Shown piece by piece: positions 25,379 to 34,031 of a stretch of 64,000 nt of DNA. The stretch's first letter is position 1. Every line of letters begins with the position of its first letter. The notes under the pieces are model-generated. The model had not been told where the DNA came from. It searched no databases and saw only the letters and a program-made list of their open reading frames with translations. Origin of the DNA: Pseudooceanicola aestuarii (GTDB lineage: Bacteria; Pseudomonadota; Alphaproteobacteria; Rhodobacterales; Rhodobacteraceae); assembly GCF_010614805.1 (NCBI RefSeq), contig NZ_JAAFZC010000003.1, forward strand, positions 162,856-226,855, given 5' to 3'. The position numbers and the translations under genes are program-made.

Positions 25379-25811
25379 GAAGGTCGTGATCAACGGCTGC
25401 ATGATGCGCAACGGCGGTCGAAAGACGACCATGTCGGTGGAAAGCCGGGCCGACATCATCCGCGAAACCGACCTGCTGAAACCCGCCGCCGTGGCCACCC
25501 CGGTGACCACCGCCTATTTCCTGGTGCAGAACGCGCTGACGGATCCCGAACGGCGCGACGATTTCGCCTCGGCGGCGCAGAAACAACTGGCTGCGCTGGC
25601 CACCGTCTTTGTTCCGCCACATCAGATCCACGCCTTCGAGGCGGCGAATTGCGTCAGCACCGGCGATTTCTTCCGGGCGTTGCGCCACCTGCGCCCGCTG
25701 CTGGAGCGCGAAGCTGAGATCCTGGGCGATGGGATTGTCCCGGCAGAGGCGGCAGGCGACAGCCCGCCGCGCCCGCGCGTCACCCTGGTCAAGGCGGCGC
25801 GCACGGCATGA
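25347..25811 (+). CDS. flbT: Flagellin translation repressor FlbT
   Basis: In Caulobacter FlbT binds the 5' leader of flagellin mRNA and promotes its decay. The 154-residue product opens MSLKLTLKPFEKVVINGCMM, typical of FlbT, with VSTGDFFRALRHLRPLLERE (about 107-126) later. ATG 25347 is preferred over an upstream in-frame start at 25302 because it matches the family N-terminus and follows GGTGGGAACC. It overlaps flaF by 32 bases and the next gene by 4. Confidence 0.94.
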   Translation: MSLKLTLKPFEKVVINGCMMRNGGRKTTMSVESRADIIRETDLLKPAAVATPVTTAYFLVQNALTDPERRDDFASAAQKQLAALATVFVPPHQIHAFEAANCVSTGDFFRALRHLRPLLEREAEILGDGIVPAEAAGDSPPRPRVTLVKAARTA

Positions 25812-26644
25812 TCTCGCTCTCCGGGTTTTCCACGCTGACCGCGCTTCACCTGGTCGATGCGACCGAGGAGACCCAGCTGTCGATGATCCGCAACGACGCG
25901 CGCCACAGCCGCGCGATCGACCATTTCCGCGAGAACATCGACCAGGTGGAAACCGTCGACGATCTGCTGGAGGATCCCGAACTTTACGGGTTCGTCATGC
26001 GGGCTTTCGACCTGGAGGATCAGATCTTCGGCAAGGCAATGGTCAAGGCGATCCTCAAAAGCAATGTCGAGGACAGCGACGCGCTGATCAACCGGATGAC
26101 CGACAGCCGGTTCCAGGATCTGTACGACGAGATGGGGTTCGGCACCGACGGAGAGGGGAACATCAACACCGCCCTGACCCGCTGGCAGGACCGGATGGTG
26201 GATCGCTATGTCGAACGGCATTTCCTGAACGACACCGCCGATCAGAACGCCACCCTGGGCACGGCGCTGGAATTCCGGCGCCAGGCGGCCGAGATCGAGA
26301 GCCCGTTCGATATCCTCAAGGATGCGGAACTGACGGAATTCTTCCAGACCGCCTTTGGCCTGCCCTCGGCGATGTCGGGTCTGGATATCGACCGGCAGGC
26401 GGAGATCATCAGCGCGCGCATCGACCTGACGACCCTGAAAGACCCCGACGTGGTCGAAGGGCTGATCCGACGCTACGTGGCGATCAGCGATGCCACCAGC
26501 GGCGTTGCCTCCGCTTCCAGCGGGGCGGTGCAATTGATGGCGGGCGCGGTCAGCGCAGCTTCCGGCTCCGGTGCCTTCGTGCCGATCACCATCGATATCG
26601 AGGCGGTCAGCGCGGCGGGGTTCAGCGGCTACAAACTGCGCTGA
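25808..26644 (+). CDS. DUF1217-family flagellar-locus protein
   Basis: The 278-residue product matches the DUF1217 family found in rhizobial and roseobacter flagellar loci, of unknown function. It has TQLSMIRNDARHSRAIDHFR (about 22-41) and VETVDDLLEDPELYGFVMRA (about 47-66), then a largely helical body with alternating acidic residues. The last 50 residues are Ala/Ser-rich. It overlaps flbT by ATGA and is convergent with fliG. No signal peptide or membrane helix is seen. Confidence 0.75.
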   Translation: MISLSGFSTLTALHLVDATEETQLSMIRNDARHSRAIDHFRENIDQVETVDDLLEDPELYGFVMRAFDLEDQIFGKAMVKAILKSNVEDSDALINRMTDSRFQDLYDEMGFGTDGEGNINTALTRWQDRMVDRYVERHFLNDTADQNATLGTALEFRRQAAEIESPFDILKDAELTEFFQTAFGLPSAMSGLDIDRQAEIISARIDLTTLKDPDVVEGLIRRYVAISDATSGVASASSGAVQLMAGAVSAASGSGAFVPITIDIEAVSAAGFSGYKLR

Positions 26645-26677
26645 TCCGGCCCTTCGGCGCGCCCGACGCTGCGGGGT

Positions 26678-27736
26678 TCAGAACAATTCGTCCTGGTCTT
26701 CGTCGTTGACGGGCAGGCGGACCACCTCGTCTTCCGCCAAAGTCTTGGCCAGGTCCAGCATCGCCGATTGCGCCTCCCGGACCTCGCGGCGGCGGACGGG
26801 GGCCATGGCGTTGATCTCCTCCATCAGCATGTCGCGGGACCGGCCCGGCAGCGCCCTGAAGAACAGCTCGCGGGTCTCCTTGTTGGCGCCGCGCAGGGCG
26901 GTGGGCAAGGTGTTTCCAGCCACGCCGCGCATCACCTTGGCCAGGTCCAGCGGATCCATCTTGGCCAGGTCTTCGAAGGTGAACATCTTCTGCTTGATGG
27001 AGGCAAAGGCGTCGGGGATGTTTTCCTCCAGCCCCGCCGAGACGGCATCCAGCGCCGGGCGGTCCAGCTTGTTGAACAGATCGGCCATGCGTTGGTACAG
27101 CTCTGCCGTGGTCGGCTGATCGGAGGAATTGATGATGTCGCTCTGAATCGTTTCCTCGATCTGCTTCATCATGTGATGGGGTACGGATTCCATGCGCACC
27201 ATCCGTTCGATCACGTCCTGCATCTTCTCCGCACCCAGCAACGGGAGCACCTTGGCGGCAACGTCGGTCTTCACGTTGGACAGGATGGCGGCGATGGTCT
27301 GGGGGTGCTCCTTCTTCAGGTAATTGGCGATCACGTTCTCGTTCAGCGCGGAGAAGCGCGCCCAGAGATCGCGTTCCTTCAGCGGGCCGCGAATGTCCTT
27401 CAGGATCGTTTCCACCTGGTCCTCGGGCAACAGCGACCGCAAGAGGTTCTCCGCCACGGTAAAGGATCCGACGACGCCGCTGCCATTGGCGACCTCTTCG
27501 GTAAAATCGCTCATCACCTTTTCCACGATCTCGGCGGAGATCACGCCCAGGCTGGACATGGCGCGGGTGATCTTCTGGATCTCCTCCGTGTCCAGTTGCT
27601 GCATCAGGCGCGAGCCGCGGCTTTCTCCCAGGCACAGGAACAGGATCGCGGCCTTTTGCGGGCCGCTCAGCCGGCGTTCGACCGGGGTGGCCTTGGTCTT
27701 GCGTGCCCCGGTGCGCTGAAGGTTGGCGACGTTCAT
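26678..27736 (-). CDS. fliG: Flagellar motor switch protein FliG
   Basis: FliG transmits torque from the stator and sets rotation sense. The 352-residue product has the N-terminal FliF-binding domain (LSGPQKAAILFLCLGESRGS, about 24-43), the middle EHPQTIAAILSNVKTDVAAK segment (EHPQT motif, about 144-163) and the C-terminal torque-helix domain (FTFEDLAKMDPLDLAKVMRG, about 252-271). It lies 18 bases after fliP as the last gene of the leftward fliF-H-N-P-G unit, an unusual place for fliG, which often follows fliF directly. Confidence 0.96.
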   Translation of the reverse strand: MNVANLQRTGARKTKATPVERRLSGPQKAAILFLCLGESRGSRLMQQLDTEEIQKITRAMSSLGVISAEIVEKVMSDFTEEVANGSGVVGSFTVAENLLRSLLPEDQVETILKDIRGPLKERDLWARFSALNENVIANYLKKEHPQTIAAILSNVKTDVAAKVLPLLGAEKMQDVIERMVRMESVPHHMMKQIEETIQSDIINSSDQPTTAELYQRMADLFNKLDRPALDAVSAGLEENIPDAFASIKQKMFTFEDLAKMDPLDLAKVMRGVAGNTLPTALRGANKETRELFFRALPGRSRDMLMEEINAMAPVRRREVREAQSAMLDLAKTLAEDEVVRLPVNDEDQDELF

Positions 27737-27754
27737 GGCTGGCGTCCTTTCATT

Positions 27755-28609
27755 CTATCCGCCCCCGGCCAGGGGGATGTACCCTTCGAGCAGACTGCCG
27801 GCCAACATGTACCACCCGTCGATCAGAACGAAGAAGATCACCTTGAACGGCAGCGAAATCAGCACCGGCGGCAACATCATCATCCCCGCGCTCATCAGGA
27901 TCGAGGCGACGATCAGGTCAATGGCCAGAAACGGCAGGTAGATCAGGAAGCCGATGGAAAAGGCACGCCTGAGCTCGGAAATCATGAATGCGGGGATCAG
28001 CTCGCTCCAGGCGGCGTCCTGCGGGGTGGCGGGCAGGGGACGTGCCGCCGTCTCCTGCGAGGCGGCATCGCCCCGGCTGCGGGCGGCGATGTCGCGAAAC
28101 AGCTGCATGTCCTTCTCGCGGGTGTTGATGAACATGAACTGCCGGAACGGATCGCCGATGCGCGTGATCGCCTGTTCCTCGGTGATGGCATTGTTCATCA
28201 GCGGTTGCACGCCGGCCTCCCAAGCGTCTTCGAACACCGGCTGCATGACGAAAAAGGTCATGAACAGCGCCATGGAGGTCAGCACCATGTTGGGCGGGGT
28301 CTGGTTCAGCCCCAGGGCCGAGCGCAGCATGGAGAAGACGATGACGAACCGGGTAAAGGAGGTCATGATCACCAGCAGCCCCGGCGCGATGGACAGGACC
28401 GTGATCGCCACCACCATTTGCAGGATCCGGCCGGTCAATGTCGCGCGTTCGTCCGATCCCGGCGGCGCGTCGGACAGGGCATCGCCCACGGCCTCCAGCA
28501 GGCCGGCGCCCAGGTCCTGCGCCTGTGCGCCCCCGGCCCCGGCGATCAGCAGCAGGGCCAGCGCGACAGCCGACAGGCCGCCCGCGACTATGGCCCGGCG
28601 GGGGGTCAT
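27755..28609 (-). CDS. fliP: Flagellar type III export gate protein FliP
   Basis: FliP pentamers form the core of the export gate with FliQ and FliR. The 284-residue product has a cleavable signal peptide (to about AQA, residue 30), then the conserved ITVLSIAPGLLVIMTSFTRF (about 69-88) and RSALGLNQTPPNMVLTSMAL (about 95-114). The late segments ELRRAFSIGFLIYLPFLAID and LPFKVIFFVLIDGWYMLAGS are typical too. FliO is absent from the window. It overlaps fliN by 4 bases. Confidence 0.97.
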   Translation of the reverse strand: MTPRRAIVAGGLSAVALALLLIAGAGGAQAQDLGAGLLEAVGDALSDAPPGSDERATLTGRILQMVVAITVLSIAPGLLVIMTSFTRFVIVFSMLRSALGLNQTPPNMVLTSMALFMTFFVMQPVFEDAWEAGVQPLMNNAITEEQAITRIGDPFRQFMFINTREKDMQLFRDIAARSRGDAASQETAARPLPATPQDAAWSELIPAFMISELRRAFSIGFLIYLPFLAIDLIVASILMSAGMMMLPPVLISLPFKVIFFVLIDGWYMLAGSLLEGYIPLAGGG

Positions 28610-28977
28610 CCTTCGCTCACGTAATCCTTGACGATCTCGATCAGCGAGACGCCGATACGGTCGTCGGGCAGCTTCACCAGATCCCCACGCGCGACGAGGC
28701 GGTCGTTGATCACCACATCCACCGGCTGGCCGATCGTCTCCCGCAGCTCCACGATGGAGCCGCGCGACAGTTTCAGCAATTCCGCGATTGGCATCCGGGT
28801 GCGTCCCAGCACGATCTGCACATCCAGCCCGACGTTCAGCATCGCGTCGATGTTGGACCCGTTGCGCGGCGGCGTCTGCGGCTGGGCGGCGGTCTCCCCG
28901 GTGCCGGGGGAGGCGGCACCGTCAAGGTGCGGTACGGCGGGGGCGTCCTGGTCGGTCTGCGCGCTGTCGTCGGTCAT
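28606..28977 (-). CDS. fliN: Flagellar motor switch protein FliN
   Basis: FliN builds the lower C-ring and helps dock export cargo. The 123-residue product has a variable, Pro/Gln-rich N-terminal 40 residues and the SpoA domain: MLNVGLDVQIVLGRTRMPIA, LLKLSRGSIVELRETIGQPV and VVINDRLVARGDLVKLPDDR (about 46-105). It overlaps both fliH and fliP by 4 bases. Confidence 0.96.
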   Translation of the reverse strand: MTDDSAQTDQDAPAVPHLDGAASPGTGETAAQPQTPPRNGSNIDAMLNVGLDVQIVLGRTRMPIAELLKLSRGSIVELRETIGQPVDVVINDRLVARGDLVKLPDDRIGVSLIEIVKDYVSEG

Positions 28978-29660
28978 TCGCTCTCTCCGGTTCTGGCGGG
29001 GTCGTCTGCCTGTCGGGCCTGGTCCCTGGCCTGTGCGCTGCTGCGGGACAGGGCGTCGAGAACCCGCTGGCAGATCGCGTCAAAGCTGTAGTCCATCACC
29101 CCGTGATCCCAGCTGACGCGCACGTCCCCGGTCTGCAATTCGGGGTCGGGGGCGATGTCGATGCGCCCGCCGTATCCGTTCAGATGCGCCACCTTCAGCA
29201 CCGCATCGCCTGTGGGCTTGACCGTTTCGGGCGGCAGGAAGACCCGCAATGTCGCAGAGCCAAGGGCCATTCGGATCGCCGCGCCTGCCTCGCGCTCGGC
29301 CTCGTCGGCGGCGAGGGACGCGCGGATCCGCGGAGCCAGCCGTTCAAAGACCGACAGGACGAAATGCAGCAGTTGCGACTCCAGCGCCGCATGGTGGCGG
29401 TCCGCATCGGCGAACAATGTTTCCAGCACGGCGGGCAGGGCCTCCAGCGTGGCCAGCTGCCGCTCCGCTTCGGAAAGGGAGGAGGCGGTATAGGCTTCCG
29501 CCCGCCCGGCGGTGCGACCATCGTCGTAGCCGATGCGACTGGCTTCCGCCACGGCGGCGTCGAATTCGGCGCGGGTATAGATCGCGTCGACACGGTGGCT
29601 GCCCGGCGTGTTGGCCGGCTGCACATCCGTATCGAAACTGCGCTCAAAGACGAATTGCAT
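28974..29660 (-). CDS. fliH: Flagellar export stator protein FliH
   Basis: FliH holds the FliI ATPase and links it to the C-ring. The 228-residue product lies between fliF and fliN. It has a helical central region (AERQLATLEALPAVLETLFA and LESQLLHFVLSVFERLAPRI, about 67-115) and a C-terminal domain with GDVRVSWDHGVMDYSFDAIC (about 181-200), matching the GDVRVEW-like motif of FliH proteins. The GYDDGRTAGRAEAY stretch recalls the Gly-repeat region of FliH. FliH is weakly conserved, so the call leans on order. fliI is 5 kb away at 34032. Confidence 0.8.
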   Translation of the reverse strand: MQFVFERSFDTDVQPANTPGSHRVDAIYTRAEFDAAVAEASRIGYDDGRTAGRAEAYTASSLSEAERQLATLEALPAVLETLFADADRHHAALESQLLHFVLSVFERLAPRIRASLAADEAEREAGAAIRMALGSATLRVFLPPETVKPTGDAVLKVAHLNGYGGRIDIAPDPELQTGDVRVSWDHGVMDYSFDAICQRVLDALSRSSAQARDQARQADDPARTGESE

Positions 29661-29663
29661 GAC

Positions 29664-31412
29664 CTACCGCGCCTCTGCCAGCCAGCTTTTGACGACTTTC
29701 AGCGAATCCTCGGAATCGTGTTCGATCAATTCGCCCACCGCCTTGATCCAGCCGCGCTGCACGCCGCCCTGCACGGTGGCCAGGGTCACCAGCTCCTCCG
29801 CGCCCTGGGGCAGGGGGTCCAGGATGTCGCCGGAATGGCTGCGCGGGGCCGGCTGGCCGGCAGGCGCGGGGCGAATGGTGGCGGCGCCGGTCTGGGCCGG
29901 GCCAGCGGCGGGATCGGTGCCGGGCAGGGCCACGGCGGCCGCCGTCTCTGCGCCGGGCAGGGCCGGGGCGTCGTCCTTGTCTGCGGGGGCGGGCAGCAGG
30001 CGGGCCAACGCCGGGCGTACCCCCAGCAGCAACACCGCGCCAAGCAAGGCCAGGGCGAACAGCCCCCGCAGGATCAGCGACAGGTTGTCGGCCAGAAGGG
30101 CGGACCAGCTGCGCGCCACCGGGTCGCCCACATCCATCGAGTAATCCATGAACCGCAGGCTGACCACCGACACGCTGTCGCCGCGCGCCGCGTCGAATCC
30201 GATGGCCGATTGCACCAGCTGTTCCAGCCGGGCCAGTTCCTCGGCGCTGCGTTCGGCGTAATCGACCGTGCCGTCGGGCTGCACGTTGTAGATCCCGTTG
30301 ATCAGCACGGCGACCGACAGTTTCTCGATCTCGCCGGGTTCGCGCACTGTTTCGCTTTGGGTGCCGCCGATCTCGTAATTGACGATCTCGTCGGTCCGGG
30401 TAGAGCTGTTGCTGGACCCGCCGCCCGCACCGCCCGCCAACGCGGCGGGGATGTTGTCGGCCACGCCGACCTCGCCCTGGGCGGTGTCCTGATCCTCGCG
30501 GGTTTCCTCCCGCGTCTCGGTAGAGCGTACGACCCGCTGACCGGGGTCATAGGATTGCTGGCGCACGACCTGGCGTTCGGTGGTCAGGTCGACGCTGACC
30601 TGCACCCGCGCATTGCCCGCCCCGACCCGCGCGCTGAGGATCTCAGACAGGCGGCGGCTCATTCGGTCCTCGACCCCGTTGCGCACCGACAGCGATGTCG
30701 CCTCGGCGGAGGCGGCGCCATCATCGGAGAGGATCGTTTCCCCCGTAGCGGACAGGACGGTCACGCCCTGCGGCGACAGGTCCGGCACGGCGGCGGCAAC
30801 CAGGGCGCGGATGGCCTGGGCCTGGCGCATCCCCAGCTGCCGACTGGCGCTGCCCCGCACGATCACGGAGGCAGAAGGCCGGGGCCGGTCACGGCTGAAC
30901 GGCTCCCGCTCCGGCAGGACCAGGTGAACGCGGGCGGCGGCGACGCCCTGGATCGTCTGGATGGAGCGGGCCAGCTCGCCCTCCATCGCGCGCATCCGGT
31001 TCACCCGCTGCATGAAGGTATTCATGCCCAGGCCGCTGGTCTCGTCGAAGATTTCCCAGCCCGGCGTGCCGTCCCCCGGCAGCCCGGCGCCGGCCAGATC
31101 CATGCGTGCACGGGCCAGATCCTCCTGCGGGACGCTGACGACGCTGCCGGCGGCATCGGTGCGCACGCGGATGCCCGATTGCTCCAGCGCGCCGACAACG
31201 CGTGAGGCCTCCGCCGGAGACAGGTCGCGGTACAGCGTCACGTAATCCGGCGCCACGGCCACCGAGACGGAGACCAGCAGCGCCACGACCAACGCGATAC
31301 CGGTGCCGCCCAGCACCGCCAGGCGGGTCCAGCCCAAGGCTCGCAGATTATCCAGAATTCCCTGCACGTCAGATGCGTCTTTCCCATGAAAGGCCCTTCC
31401 AAGATCAATCAC
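29664..31412 (-). CDS. fliF: Flagellar MS-ring protein FliF
   Basis: FliF forms the inner-membrane MS ring. The 582-residue product has an N-terminal membrane helix (AVLGGTGIALVVALLVSVSV, about 33-52) followed by YVTLYRDLSPAEASRVVGAL. The periplasmic secretin-like region has VPQEDLARARMDLAGAGLPG and GMNTFMQRVNRMRAMEGELA. A second helix is around LILRGLFALALLGAVLLLGV (about 449-468), and the C-terminal FliG-binding tail ends KVVKSWLAEAR. The start is a GTG at 31412; no strong Shine-Dalgarno is visible. It is divergent from fliL across 99 bases. Confidence 0.97.
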   Translation of the reverse strand: MIDLGRAFHGKDASDVQGILDNLRALGWTRLAVLGGTGIALVVALLVSVSVAVAPDYVTLYRDLSPAEASRVVGALEQSGIRVRTDAAGSVVSVPQEDLARARMDLAGAGLPGDGTPGWEIFDETSGLGMNTFMQRVNRMRAMEGELARSIQTIQGVAAARVHLVLPEREPFSRDRPRPSASVIVRGSASRQLGMRQAQAIRALVAAAVPDLSPQGVTVLSATGETILSDDGAASAEATSLSVRNGVEDRMSRRLSEILSARVGAGNARVQVSVDLTTERQVVRQQSYDPGQRVVRSTETREETREDQDTAQGEVGVADNIPAALAGGAGGGSSNSSTRTDEIVNYEIGGTQSETVREPGEIEKLSVAVLINGIYNVQPDGTVDYAERSAEELARLEQLVQSAIGFDAARGDSVSVVSLRFMDYSMDVGDPVARSWSALLADNLSLILRGLFALALLGAVLLLGVRPALARLLPAPADKDDAPALPGAETAAAVALPGTDPAAGPAQTGAATIRPAPAGQPAPRSHSGDILDPLPQGAEELVTLATVQGGVQRGWIKAVGELIEHDSEDSLKVVKSWLAEAR

Positions 31413-31446
31413 AACTATTCATGGCGATCAAGAACAACTTGGATTT

Positions 31447-31454
31447 TATACTTG
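31447..31454. promoter_or_regulatory. TATACTTG motif in the fliF / fliL divergent gap
   Basis: Inverse copy of CAAGTATA, within GGATTTTATACTTGTTTAAA. The gap between fliI and flgB (35469-35535) has a related string, GGATTTTATTCATGCTATCC followed by TTGAATAAACC, so the fliF/fliL and fliI/flgB gaps share GGATTTTAT, then CTTG and TAAACC. Confidence 0.4.
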
Positions 31455-31511
31455 TTTAAACCTGCGAAAATCGGCATATTCGTGGTGTAATCAGCAGGAT
31501 GTTCAAGAAAA

Positions 31512-32057
31512 ATGGCAAGCACTGCAACATCGGCCCCCGACAGCGCGCGCCCCTCCCCGATGGGGCGGATCCTGCGCGGGCTGGGGTTGCTGGTCCTGTG
31601 CGCCGCCGCGCTGGCCGGGGGGCTGGTCGCCGCAACCGGCCCGGAGGAGGCATTGCAGATCCTGCGCACCGGCATGTCCCCCGAGGCCAGGGAACCGGCC
31701 CCCGAAACCGCGCCCAACGCCCCCGGCGCCCGGACCGGTCTGGCGGTGACACCGTTCAAGGAGATCATCGTCAACATCACCGCCACCACCATGAGCGGCC
31801 GCCAGACCTCCCGGTTCCTGAAGCTGAACATCGCACTGGTCTATGATGCCGCCCTCCCCGGCGCCGACCTGATCGAGGACCGGAAATTGTTCATCCGCGA
31901 CAGCTATCAGGATTACCTGCGCCTGCTCAGCGACACGGATCTGCACGGCTCCATCGGGTTGGCCAACCTGAAGGCGGAGCTGCTGCGCCGCACCCGCGCC
32001 ATCACCGACAGCGAGGCGCCGCAGGAACTGCTGATCGCCGACCTGGTGATCCAATGA
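31512..32057 (+). CDS. fliL: Flagellar basal-body protein FliL
   Basis: FliL surrounds the stator and supports torque. The 181-residue product has an N-terminal membrane helix (ILRGLGLLVLCAAALAGGLV, about 20-39), a Pro/Ala linker, and the FliL domain starting FKEIIVNITATTMSGRQTSR (about 81-100). The segment FLKLNIALVYD and the final QELLIADLVIQ follow the family pattern. It overlaps fliM by ATGA, its normal partner. Confidence 0.92.
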   Translation: MASTATSAPDSARPSPMGRILRGLGLLVLCAAALAGGLVAATGPEEALQILRTGMSPEAREPAPETAPNAPGARTGLAVTPFKEIIVNITATTMSGRQTSRFLKLNIALVYDAALPGADLIEDRKLFIRDSYQDYLRLLSDTDLHGSIGLANLKAELLRRTRAITDSEAPQELLIADLVIQ

Positions 32058-32992
32058 CGGGGCTGCGTCTGTCCGAGGAAACCCGCGCGGTCGAGGAATT
32101 GATCATCGAGCGGGCGAAATCCTCCTATGCCCGGCTGCCGGTAATGGAGGTCGTGCTGGACCGCTTTGCCCTGGGCCTGGGTCCGGCGCTGAAGGCCTAC
32201 CTTGGCGCCCTGGCGGAGGTGTCGCTGAAGCGGTTGGATTACATGTCCTGCCACGCGGCGATCCAGGATCTGCCCAATCCGGGCCTTTTCGCCGTGGCGG
32301 AGGCGCCGGAATGGGCCGGGCCGATCAGCCTGGCGGTCAAGGCCGATCTGCTGTTCGCCGTCCTGGATCTGACCTTTGGCGGTCGCGCCGTTTCGGCGAC
32401 GCCCCAGGTGAACCGCACCCTGACCGGGATCGAGAAACGTGTCGGCCAGGCCGTCGCGGGGCTGGCGCTGGACGAATTGTCCAACGCGTTCCGCCGCGTC
32501 TCCCCCGTGGAATTCGAGATCAACCTGATGGAAACCGCGCCCCGGTCGTTGTTGCTGGCCCCGCCCAACAGCCCCTGCGTGCGCGCGGTGGTGGAGGTGG
32601 AGGCCGAGGGTCGCACCGGAGAGCTGGAGCTGATCCTGCCCAACATCTCCTTCGAGCCGGCCCATGACATCCTGTCGCAGAACTTCACCGGCGGACAGTT
32701 GGGCGGGGACACCGGCTGGCGCAAGAAGATGTCCGGGATGCTGGGCGATACCAGCGTTTCGGTTCTGGCGGTGATGAAGCACCTGGAAATCCCGTTGCGG
32801 CACGTTCTGGAATGGACGCCTGGCACCGTGCTGCCGCTGAACATGGACGAGAACGATCCCGTTACCCTGTCCTGCACCGGCGAACATGTCGCCATGGCAG
32901 AGGTGGGCAGCCGCAAGAACGGACGGATCGCGTTGAAACTGACCCAAGTCCTTAGTGACGAAGAGGAGACCGCCGATGTCCCTGCTACTTGA
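32054..32992 (+). CDS. fliM: Flagellar motor switch protein FliM
   Basis: FliM forms the middle of the C-ring and receives the chemotaxis signal. The 312-residue product has the CheC-like middle domain, with LFAVLDLTFGGRAVSATP and RTLTGIEKRVGQAVAGLALD, and a C-terminal SpoA domain (ETSVSVLAVMKHLEI-like segment, then GTVLPLNMDENDPVTLSCTG, about 258-277). The N-terminal EIDAL-type CheY-binding peptide of enteric FliM is not evident. It overlaps the next gene by 17 bases. Confidence 0.93.
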   Translation: MTGLRLSEETRAVEELIIERAKSSYARLPVMEVVLDRFALGLGPALKAYLGALAEVSLKRLDYMSCHAAIQDLPNPGLFAVAEAPEWAGPISLAVKADLLFAVLDLTFGGRAVSATPQVNRTLTGIEKRVGQAVAGLALDELSNAFRRVSPVEFEINLMETAPRSLLLAPPNSPCVRAVVEVEAEGRTGELELILPNISFEPAHDILSQNFTGGQLGGDTGWRKKMSGMLGDTSVSVLAVMKHLEIPLRHVLEWTPGTVLPLNMDENDPVTLSCTGEHVAMAEVGSRKNGRIALKLTQVLSDEEETADVPAT

Positions 32993-33365
32993 CCTCGCCA
33001 TCATCGTGCTGCTGATCGGCACATTGATCTACGCGCTGATCGTCGAACGCAAGGTACGGACCCTGATGCGGACCCTGCGGGAGCTGGAACCGATGATCGG
33101 GGACTTCTCCGCCGCGGTGGACCGGTCCGAAAGCTCCGTTTCGATGTTGAAATCGCTGGGCCAATCGTTGCCGGGCGGGCTGGGAGGGCGCGGGCGTACC
33201 GCCCCGGCAGAGGGCACCGCCGCCGGCGCGGCGGAGGGCCGGGACAGCGGCCAGTTCCGCAGCATGCGTGACACGTCCGGTCGGGCGGCCAAGGTGAACA
33301 CCGTGCCGATGAAATCCGAACTGGTGCGCGGCTTCTTTGAAACCGTCCGCAGTCGGGAGGCGTGA
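32976..33365 (+). CDS. DUF6468-like bitopic flagellar-locus protein (PflI-like candidate)
   Basis: A 129-residue protein with an N-terminal membrane helix (MSLLLDLAIIVLLIGTLIYA) followed by the basic VERKVRTLMRTLRELEPMIG and a charged, Gly-rich soluble part. Such short proteins follow fliM in many alphaproteobacteria and are classed as DUF6468; Caulobacter PflI, which affects flagellum positioning, is thought to belong here (from memory). ATG 32976 is preceded by GAAGAGGAGACCGCC and overlaps the fliM 3' end by 17 bases. It overlaps motE at its stop. Confidence 0.7.
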   Translation: MSLLLDLAIIVLLIGTLIYALIVERKVRTLMRTLRELEPMIGDFSAAVDRSESSVSMLKSLGQSLPGGLGGRGRTAPAEGTAAGAAEGRDSGQFRSMRDTSGRAAKVNTVPMKSELVRGFFETVRSREA

Positions 33366-33976
33366 TGCGTCCGGCGGGGTTCATCTTCGGGGCGCTGCTG
33401 ATCGCGGTCTCGGCCAAGATCGGGCTTTCGCTGGGCGGCGCCACCGGGGGCGGCCTGCCCTCCCTTGCCTCCTCGGCCGAGGCGGCGGGCCCCACAGCCG
33501 CGCCCATCCCCGAACCGGCCGTGCAGGCAGAGCCCGCGCAATGCGAGGCGACGCCGGAGGAGATGCTGACCACCATTCGCGAAGAGCGTGACCTGCTGTC
33601 CACCCGCCGCGACACGCTGGACCAGCGCGCGGCAGAGCTGGAGCTGGCGCAGGAGACACTGAAGCTGGAACAGGACCGTCTGGGCGAGTTGCAGATGGCG
33701 CTGGAAGGTTTGCTGGACAAGGTGGAATCCGCCCATACCCGCGATGTCGACCGGCTGGTCGCGCTGTATCAGAACATGAAGCCCAAAGACGCCGCCGTGA
33801 TCATGAACGATCTGGATATCGAGGTCACGGTGATGGTTCTGGGCACCATGGATGAACGCGCCGCCGCGCCGATCATGGCCGCGCTGGATCCGATCCGGGC
33901 GCGCGCGATCTCCCAGATCATTCTGGAACGGTCGAAACTGCCCGGCGACCAGCGGCTGGAAGATATCCGGCTGTAA
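33365..33976 (+). CDS. motE: MotE-family periplasmic motility protein
   Basis: MotE proteins have a signal anchor, a coiled coil and an MgtE-N-like helical domain; in rhizobia and Cereibacter they are needed for rotation or stability of stator partners. The 203-residue product has an N-terminal hydrophobic segment (AGFIFGALLIAVSAKIGLSL) and a long coiled coil (about 70-125; RRDTLDQRAAELELAQETLK). The C-terminal domain has YQNMKPKDAAVIMNDLDIEV, VLGTMDERAAAPIMAALDPI and a final EDIRL. A GTG at 33362 and this ATG overlap the previous stop. It completes fliL-fliM-DUF6468-motE and is convergent with fliI. Confidence 0.8.
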   Translation: MRPAGFIFGALLIAVSAKIGLSLGGATGGGLPSLASSAEAAGPTAAPIPEPAVQAEPAQCEATPEEMLTTIREERDLLSTRRDTLDQRAAELELAQETLKLEQDRLGELQMALEGLLDKVESAHTRDVDRLVALYQNMKPKDAAVIMNDLDIEVTVMVLGTMDERAAAPIMAALDPIRARAISQIILERSKLPGDQRLEDIRL

Positions 33977-34031
33977 CCACGCAGTTCCCCGCAGGGGCAG
34001 TGCCCATCACGGCGCCGCCCCCGATCCCGGC

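Noticed and set aside
26768..28624. 618-codon open frame on the plus strand across fliG and fliP
   Set aside because: Antisense shadow of FliG and FliP; His/Gln-rich and motif-free.
28788..31205. 805-codon open frame on the plus strand across fliH and fliF
   Set aside because: Antisense to fliF and fliH, which have clear motifs on the other strand; composition is that of a mirrored high-GC gene.
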